A stretch of DNA of 64,000 bases from Chalara sp. BL73 (Eukaryota > Ascomycota > Leotiomycetes > Helotiales). Where the stretch lies: the NCBI GenBank assembly GCA_918026815.1, contig CAKJVC010000010.1:560501-624500 (forward strand), written 5' to 3'. Below the pieces are notes generated by a model. That model ran no database searches. It saw only the letters and a list, made by a program, of their open reading frames with translations, and was not told the origin of the DNA. The translations under genes and the position numbers were made by a program. Shown piece by piece: positions 56,395 to 64,000 of this stretch (its first letter is position 1; each line of letters starts with the position of its first letter).

Positions 56395-58500
56395 ATGTTT
56401 CGACGGCGGAGGAGGTAGCTGCGTGCCTTGATTACAAAGCTGGGGGCTCCTAGTGCTTCAAGTGAAGTAGCGGCGACTATCGCCGCATCCCTTTGCTTGG
56501 AGTATATCGACAGTAGACGGGCATAAGGCTCTCGCAGCACCAGCCGTGGAACATCGTGGTCAAGGTCCGTTCAGCCTTGGCCGTGTTGGCATTTGTCGCA
56601 TTCAAAGTCGCCTTCAGGTCTCCAAGCAAATCTCTTCTCCTCTTCCATAGTTTCTTTGGGGTGTTCTTCGAATCAAGGCATATTGCGCGCTCGCATTTGA
56701 AGCCCCATGCTCCAGACCCTTTTTTATCTTATAATGATCTCCTGTTGGGATCCTGTACCAGAACGTCAGCTTCGTGTCTGTCGGGATATCGCACGAGGCA
56801 CGTATTGTCTGCAGGTCGCTGATGAAGCTGCGGCAAACGTTGCTGATACGGGGATGGCTAATTCTGGAGGCCATGGGCCAGATGCCGCAGGAGTGGTACC
56901 AATTTTTGCTTTCTTTGGTGCCATGTAGGTGGTTCTCTTTAGAGGTGAGTGAACAGCCAAAGCAGTTGAAGGAGATAATTCTTTCAATTAGGAAGCTTAT
57001 TTGGAGGGATATGTGTTAGCGTTTCTCAATTGGTTTCGTAACAAGACCGTACGTGTCAATTACAGGCTTTCCATTAACCTCTGTCACGCGCACAGGCTCG
57101 TAATATCCATAGTGGAGGGTCAGAAATTCCGAAAAAAGCGAAGGGTTTCGCCACAGCTTCCGCACAACCGCCGTGATTAGATTGCTTTGCGTGCCCTCGT
57201 CATCCGATTTGTATGAATGTTCACTAGGATACTGATCTTGGAACAGCTACTCGAACTTTCGTTCAAGCTATCGGCATAACAATAAGCAAAGGTTTTTCAC
57301 ATGGGAGTAGCTCGCATGCCTTGACAGACTTTGTGCGAATACCCCCGGCCGCGACCTGGGGAATCTTTCATCACAACTAGTCCGACAAATGTTGCGTGGT
57401 CCAAGTGTGGTGGCCGTATTCTAGATGCTTCTTTGTATATGACTTTGAAGTCATAGGTGCCTAGCTACTGCTCCGCAAGTCGCCAGCGGGCTCGCTCGAG
57501 CTCTTTGGGAGCTTCATGCAATATATCACAGCACTGAGAAAATCTCCTAAGGCCGTATAAAGCCTTGGCAGTTCGGTACAATGCCTTCTCTGAAGAGGAA
57601 GAGATAGGTTTCAGCCACTGAATATCAGCTAGAGCTGCGTTAAAGCTTTCTCTTCGGAGATATGCTAATGCACGGTTGAGTCGAATAACAGTCTCTTCCG
57701 AAAGGGGCGGATGATTTGACAGGGGTGCTATAACTTAAGCAGGAAATGGTTAGGAAGGGCCGTGAGGAGCAATGATGTTGAACTATAATACCTTTGAATA
57801 GCAGCCTAGTATTGCTTCCTTCGCATTGCAATATTACCTTCTTGCTTCAGATCGTCGATGGCTCTGTTCAACCTAAATCGGTCTGAAACCCAGTGCTTTG
57901 GCCATAGTTTGTGCTGTGCATTAATATGCATTATATCACTCACATGGCCAACCCGGAGCCCATACTCGCCATCGCCCATAACCTTGAAAAATGGTTCTTT
58001 AATAAGGAAAGTATCGCCAGTTGTCATTATACTTGAAGCAGGCCGAGCATCATCATCCGACTGTTGGTAAAGCTCTAGCGCAATGGCATCCTTATTCCCA
58101 TCTTCAACCATAGTAATAACTGCGGTCATTCTGTTCGGGGACTGTTACTGATCTGACGAGTAGTTACCTCGATGGTGAGTTCCTTTTCTAAGATCCCTGA
58201 TATAAATTGGCGTCAACTCTTTAAAACTTGCAGTTGATGGTAGATATGGTGGAGGAAGGAAGGAACTGTGAATTTGCATTTCCCTTCCCTCAAGTTGCCA
58301 CAACATGGTCTGTATCGCCACCATTTGATGCTTGCTGATGAACTCACCCCGAGCTCTCCTGTTAGTAGGGAGTTGTCCTTGACGAGCTATAGAGGCTTTC
58401 AGATTCGCCTTTTTGTGCATCGAGGAACTGAGCGTAATGGCCAATATCAGAGGAATCGCCGGTATCCATTTTCTGTTACTAAGTTGGCTTTGGCAAGATT
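56395..58500 (-). pseudogene. Decayed TPR-SET domain protein
   Basis: Minus-strand blocks in order look like a TPR plus SET protein of the kind common in ascomycetes. They are RRARGEFISKHQM, TPIYIRDLRKGTHHRG, MTAVITMVEDGN..LIKEPFFKV, a TPR-like VIRLNRALAYLRRESFNAAL, EKALYRTAKALYGLRRF, RPPHLDHATFVG, then SPGRGRG, NLITAVVRKLWRNPSL, ERIISFNCFGC, WPMASRISHPRISN and a C-terminal DVPRLVLREPYARLL. Lesions include an in-frame TAG at 57465-57467, a frameshift after RGRG (about 57330), and shifts between later blocks. The SET catalytic NHSC-type motif reads SHPRISN, and the CxCxxC zinc site after it is lost (GASNASAQ). The N-terminus is unclear. Intact relatives are presumed lysine methyltransferases. 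Confidence 0.75.
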
Positions 58501-59835
58501 CGAATGCCTGTGGAACGTGAAGCTTGCTCTGAAAGAGGAGAAAACATTTGAATGTGAGGCCAGAACGCGCGCTGGTCGCGTTCGAAATCAAATGGAGCTG
58601 TCGTATTTCCTTCAGATTGTAGGTGCCGACTACGATGGGCTTTGGAGACAAACACGTTCGCGCCTCATTGGCCCAAAACCCAATGGTTACATTGCAATTG
58701 GCTCAATGCTGGAAAGACCAATCGTACAGTTAGCTGAATTTCAGGTAAACCAAGCCGCCAATAGATTTTGTGTCATTTGTATGTAGAAAGTGAGTCAATG
58801 GGAGGCCGCATAATTGATGGTAGGCTACATTCCCAAGCGGGGTCGCCTAGATTATCGATTTTCATCCAACATTCGATTTCATTCATGGCTTATTGACAAA
58901 CAACTCGGTTTAGCAGGATGAAGCGGCTTATGGCTATACATAATTTCTCACGCCATGTGAGCGGTTCAACTCGTCCAATAGATCAACCAACCAGTAGCAC
59001 TTATATTGTACTTAAGCAGGTCTGAACTACGATCGATGTGTGCTTGAATAAGAAATGCAGCATGCTGTTCTTTGATATCCCGTTTGTATCCTTCTTAGTT
59101 CGAGCGGCCTGCAAGGAATTGCTTTTTAACCACGTTCACTTCAGTCGCGCCGTGGATCCTCAACGTTGAACATTAATCTGATACGAGCAATCATTCACAT
59201 AGCCGTGAAACCTGTAATTAGTATGACTTAAATAGTCGATATCTCTCTGATTATCGAAGAGTTTCTGTATTATAGTGAAGTTGGTCTCTTGCGCCATGTT
59301 GCAAATTTATGCCAAGTTGAATCGAAACACTGAGCCACCATTGTTACACAATATGACGAAACTAAACAACGCGTGATGTATGAGTGTTTGTGTTTCTTGG
59401 AGGATGGCTCAATTGAATTTTCACCAATATACGTGGCACTGTCGGTATTGCGGGTCTCTGGTGGCTTTTGCAGCTTTCCGGGACGGCTGACTTTGCGGTT
59501 GGTGGCCCATATCCTGAAGCAGTTTGCTGATGGTCTATCTAGAATGCACCCCAGGGTTGTTACACGACCTAGAGTCGGCGTCAGGTTTCAGATACTATGC
59601 CGTGACAGATAATGGCCATCATGATCGGACAATGAGTGCAGGCTAAGAAAGTCGCAAATCACAGACTTTATATTCTGACTAGTTTACAGTCTTGGATGGA
59701 TAGTGAGATAAAAGATGTATAAAATTCCTCTCTGCAACCTAGACATCAGTATCATTCAAGAGCACCCCCTCATCTTGCCCCGTCTCGCAAACCTTTGTGG
59801 CCATCAACCAAAAATTCAAAGATATGATTTCAAGA
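58501..59835. other. Intergenic region
   Basis: It may include the unresolved N-terminus and promoter of the SET pseudogene. The rest is AT-rich, with one featureless ORF (59373-59612). Confidence 0.5.
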
Positions 59836-62295
59836 ATGAGTACTTTTGAAGACACCAAACTTTCTGCCCTTAGATAGCAAGAGCAATCAAACCTTCTTGA
59901 TGAGATCGATAAGCTTCGCCGATTGGGTATTAGTGACCACGTCTCCCTGCCACAGATTGCTGTTTGTAGAGACCAGTCTAGTGGAAACAGCTCTTGCTTG
60001 GAAGCCCTTTCGGGGATACCATTTCCACGGAAAGATACCTTGTGCACCCGGTTTGCTACTGAGCTTGTTCTCCGGAGGAGCTCCGCAGAGTCAGTGGTTG
60101 TGAACATTGTTCCGAGCCAACAAAGGCCTGAAGAGGAGAGGAAAGAGCTCGCCAATTTCCAATACAAACTTGAGTCTTTCGACAAGATACCAACCCTGAT
60201 AGAATCTGCTAAGGCTGCTCTGGGCCTTGATAAACCTGGGAGTGGATTCACTTCAGATATTCTTCGGATAGAAATTTCTGGGCCTGCACGACCTCACCTT
60301 ACACTTGTTGATTTACCTGGCTTGATCCATGCGAAGAATGATGATGAGGATGATGAAGATGTGGAGGATGTTGTATCTGAACTAGTTCAATCATATATGC
60401 GCCGGCCAAGGACAATCATATTGGCAGTAGTCTCTGCTCTGAACGATCGTGCTCTCCAAGCAGTTCTGAAGAGAGTCAAAGCGGTAGACCCGCACGGGCG
60501 GCGCACAATTGGCTTGATTACGAAGCCAGACACCTTGTTCAAAGATTCGGAGAGCGAGAAAGATTTTGTGAAGCTGGCCGTGAATGATGTGACTCACCTC
60601 CGACTTGGCTGGCACGTTCTACGGAATCGTGACTTCACTACGAGGAGTGTCTCATCTGAAGAGAGAGACCGGATAGAAGAAGAGTTCTTCTCGCAAGGAG
60701 TTTGGAAAACCTTGCCCCGTGGAATTTTAGGAGTTTCCAAATTGAGAGAACGCCTAAGTAAGGTTCTCTTAGATCAGATAAAGTCGGAGCTGCTGGCCCT
60801 TATCTGCGAAATCCAGGAACTCCTGGAAGAGTCACAGCAAGCCCTTGCCAAACTCGGAGATAACCGCGGTACTGTCGAGCAGCAACGTATGTATCTTATG
60901 AGGCATAGTCAAAGTTTTACGACTATCTGTAAAGAGTCGTGTGACGGAATATACGAGGGCAACTTCTTTGAAGATCTTGCCAGTGGAGAGTCCCGCAGAT
61001 TTCGAGCCGTCGTGCAGAATTTGAACCTCGCATTCGCTAAAGACATTCGCCTCAGAGGCGGCCAAATAGATCTTCAGGGTCAGGGATTCGAGGGGAAAAG
61101 TGTTGAGGCTATTTCCTGGGTTCGAGATAAACTGATTTCCTCAAGAGGGAGAGAGTTACTAGGCACTTTCAGTCCGATGTTGATTGGAAACCTCTTTAGG
61201 GTACAATCGAAGCCTTGGGAACAGATCAAAAATGTCTGGACCAGAGCACGAAGACATGCAGAGGATATATTATCTACACCTATGGATTCCGGTGCGTATT
61301 TTGCATTGCTCGAACATTGCATCGACCCCCTGCTGGAAGACCTTCTCGAAAGGGCAAAAAAAAGAGACGACTAGCCTATTTCGTAACCGGCAAAGACACG
61401 CCATCACCTACAACCATTATTTTACGGAAAATACCCAGAAGATCCTTAATGCTCGTAATGAGAAAAGACTTTTGGAGGTCTTAGAGAAATTGTTTCCCTT
61501 AGACTATCATGGCACCGAACGTACTGGGCCAAAGGATCTCTCCGTAGTGAGCTCCATGATGTCGAGAACTGTATCCGATATGGACACGCGTACTAGTATT
61601 GAGCTTCTCGACCATTTAGAAGCATTCTATAAGGTTCGACCTAGAAAAAGACACTTGATTTTGCGCTAACTGATCCATAGGTGGCAATGAAAACATTCAT
61701 TGATAACATAGCTACCCAGGTGGTGGAAGCAGAAATCGTCGAAAATCTTGCCAAAATATTCACTCCCCTTACGGTAGCACAGATGCCGAGCGAACTTATT
61801 TCAAAGATCGTGGTCGAGTCGGAGGAGAGCCAGACTCAGAAGAGGTTGCTCGAGAGGAAATTGCGCACTCTAAAGGAGGGCATGCGCATCTGCAAGCGTC
61901 ATAGTACTCGCCATATACCTGGTACCCATTCTGTCACAAACACCCAGAAATATTCCTAATTCAAGGTATAATAGATGCTACTCTTGCCGATCCTCCCTCA
62001 CCCTCAATAGAGACACCGAAGACTCGGGCAGCCTCTACAGATGGCTCGCATGTGGGGAGCGAGGCAAATGTTGTTGAAGCCATTGTTATAGAGGAGGCGG
62101 AAGTAAGAAATATTGTGAGAAAAACCTTCGCAAATTGTAAACGAAACCTCATTGTGACTGCTGGTGATTGCATAGGTGGTGGCTGAGGAAACCCCTCTGA
62201 GTCCTGTCAAAGAAGACGAGATCGACTGGTCGTGCGTCAAACCAAAGAAAGATAAGGCCAAGAAAGCTTCAAAGTATAAGGCCCACAGAAACTGA
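59836..62295 (+). pseudogene. Decayed dynamin-like (Mx-type) GTPase
   Basis: The gene has the dynamin order of GTPase domain, middle domain and GED. From the start MSTFEDTKLSALR the frame meets TAG at 59875-59877 (codon 14), then continues in frame as QEQSNLLDEIDKLRRLGI. The P-loop reads CRDQSSGNSS, where the family has GDQSSGKSS, so the essential Lys is Asn and the first Gly is Arg. G3 (VDLPG) and G4 (TKPD) remain. A one-base shift lies in the A8 run near 61360, moving the frame to ETTSLFRNRQRHAITYN. An intron (61634-61680) leads to the GED (VAMKTFIDNIATQVVE). Small exons then encode IIDATLADPPSPSIETPK and a Lys-rich tail ending at 62295. Downstream reinitiation could yield a GTP-binding-defective protein. 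Confidence 0.8.
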
Positions 62296-63710
62296 GGGGA
62301 GCAGATGCTCGCAGAGTAGGATTTTTGCTTAATTGGCACCCCATCGATTTCGTTTCTGCCATCCTCATTTTCGATTATGCGGTAACCAGAAAGTGCTCAT
62401 CGGACTTGCAACAGATACCATCATGAGATATATGACCCTCAGGCAGCCGCACTCGCTTGATATACCTTGAGGAATGTGGGGGGCGACGTGGAGGAGAGAA
62501 AAATGAATAGAAGCTGGAGGAGGTCGCTATAGGTAGCCTTGAACACTGTCTTTTCATAATATATTTACCTACTGTGAGGTGGCGCCTCAATTAAGTGTTT
62601 AAGGTCCAGTTATTTTTTTTTATCAAACTGTAGCTACTTGCCATTTTCTCGAGCATTACCTTGGCCCGCAAAGTGTTATAGCATATACCGCCTGCCCCTT
62701 GACTATGAAATGATCGATGCACGCTCAGGGCCGGCTCGTTCCTTTTCTATACGTGATTGAAGCCCGCTACAGTCGGTCCTGGCTTCTTGCACATATGTCT
62801 TCTTAATATGGCTCATCATCTTGGCTGGCGGGCCGATATCTTCTCTGTCCATGAAAGAAAACTACTAACTAGAATTCCTGCTAATGAGCGAATGGGAGCT
62901 CGTTATCGGTAAGCGCCAGCTCTCGCTCGGTTGGTTATTGCCCAACCCAATCGAGGGTCAAGGTGCTGCTCATGCTTGAAAGCTATCGCAAAGGTTGCGA
63001 AGCGTCTTTAGTAGTATTAGATACTTTTAAAACGTACGATCGACCTCAAACTAGTATCATCTAAGAGCGATCTTTTAATGGTGATACTTGAATGTTAATT
63101 ATTATATCTGAGAACAACCTTCTTGCCCAATGCCCAAATCTCGCGCGCGAAGGTAAGGGTTGGTTGCCCCGTGGATTGCTCGATGGCGCGTTAGCCCCTT
63201 CAGAACGCCTCCCAATGCATGATTTCCGCCGGTCCCTATTTTGCCCTCAGATACCTGGCTTATGATGTTTTTACTACACTAAACATGGGGTTCTTGTTTG
63301 GAGCAATCATGAAACCACATGCAAGCGCTTAATCGATACGTTTTCATTCATCCTCAGCTGATCAAATACAAAGGCGTCTCCTCTTACTAAGATTCCTGCG
63401 GCCTGTTAACCAGCGCTGTCTATAGCGCTGACATAGCTACCATTCAAGATATATGATGAGGACTGGGGGCTAGGATGTTCATGAAACTGCAGCACAAAAT
63501 AAACTTCTTGGGCCGTCAAACGCTCATGTCACCAAGATGCGCGGCGGATTGTGCCAACCGCGGGCGCATGATTGGACACCAGAACAGGCGCGCGCGAAAA
63601 TTGACCACAGCAACCTATCCGCAAAGATATAATAAAATAAGATGTCAATTGTTCGTCGCACTTCATATATGCTCCGCTGTGCTACGCTGCGCATCATAAC
63701 ATCACAAAGA
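62296..63710. other. Intergenic region
   Basis: No gene is supported. The last 200 bp are GC-richer (GCGGCGGATTG, GCGCGCG) and probably form the promoter of the DUF6594 gene at the right edge. Confidence 0.5.
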
Positions 63711-64000
63711 ATGTGGATCAACGATATTATTTGCGCGTTCCGAGCAAAGACTAAGGCCCCCGAAGCGACGATAGAAGATGGGATCGTGGCTGAGTGTAAG
63801 CCGCGGTCACTCGGGTTTGGCGCGTTTGACGCCGCTCACCTATTGTCACCCGCACAGGCCCTCAACGCTGATCCGGATCTTTGGGTGTTTCGGCGATTTG
63901 GGCAATTGCACCTCTTCAATCTCCTTCATCTTCAGCAACGCCTGACACACCTCGAACAACAGCTTCACCGACAAGTTGCAGATAAAGAGCCGCGGAATTT
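63711..64000 (+). CDS. N-terminal part of a DUF6594 protein (runs off the edge)
   Basis: An ATG at 63711 opens a frame with no stop to the end of the window (96 codons seen). After a variable N-terminus (about 50 residues) comes ADPDLWVFRRFGQLHLFNLL, then HLQQRLTHLEQQL. This is the pattern that opens the fungal DUF6594 domain: a D-P-D, an F-R-R-F, and an L-x2-Q-x2-L-x2-L-E helix. Family members usually end with two or three membrane segments, which would lie outside the window. The function of DUF6594 proteins is unknown. Confidence 0.75.
   Translation, partial: MWINDIICAFRAKTKAPEATIEDGIVAECKPRSLGFGAFDAAHLLSPAQALNADPDLWVFRRFGQLHLFNLLHLQQRLTHLEQQLHRQVADKEPRN

Noticed and set aside
1..64000. 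CRISPR arrays, bacterial operons or ribosome binding sites
   Set aside because: Introns, 5S type and gene families are fungal; no regularly spaced repeats were seen.

Overview
This window looks like nuclear DNA from a filamentous ascomycete (Pezizomycotina). The signs are short introns of about 45-80 bp with GT..AG ends, a lone dispersed 5S rRNA gene, a CFEM GPI protein, an AA9 polysaccharide monooxygenase and a modular highly reducing polyketide synthase. Genus and species cannot be fixed from the sequence; a Leotiomycete is only a guess. Exon models were built by eye. For most multi-exon genes the summed exon length is an exact multiple of three, which supports the splicing.

About 0.3-41 kb looks like a secondary-metabolite locus. 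From left to right it holds: an SDR oxidoreductase (+); a P450 (+); a second P450 (-); a small disordered protein of uncertain reality (+); a Dal5-like MFS permease (-); an aldehyde dehydrogenase (-); a broken zinc alcohol dehydrogenase (+); a PRISE-type enone reductase (+); a 5 kb gene-poor block with a hydrolase relic; an AA9 enzyme (+); a 13-exon KS-AT-DH-cMT-ER-KR-ACP polyketide synthase of 2,529 residues (-); a DHA2-type MFS exporter (+); two divergently transcribed FSH1-type serine hydrolases; a carotenoid-cleavage-dioxygenase-like enzyme (-); and an AflR-like Zn2Cys6 regulator (-). The likely logic is as follows: the PKS builds a reduced or polyene chain, an FSH1 hydrolase releases it, P450s, dehydrogenases and perhaps the carotenoid-oxygenase-like enzyme tailor or cleave it, and the MFS protein exports the product. 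The PKS lacks a release domain, so the FSH1 hydrolases fill an obvious gap. The cMT domain has lost its normal SAM motif.

About 41-64 kb is a sparse flank. It contains an SDR pseudogene, an intact stand-alone RNase H-like ORF, a CFEM GPI-anchored protein, a DUF3712-type membrane protein, a 5S rRNA gene, a decayed TPR-SET gene, a decayed dynamin-like GTPase gene, and the start of a DUF6594 gene running off the right edge. Five recognisable genes in the window are broken, so this is a locus with substantial gene decay around and inside an otherwise intact cluster.

The most notable items are the combination of an HR-PKS with a carotenoid-oxygenase-like enzyme and two FSH1 hydrolases, and a 10-mer (ACATCACGTG) shared by three of the cluster promoters.
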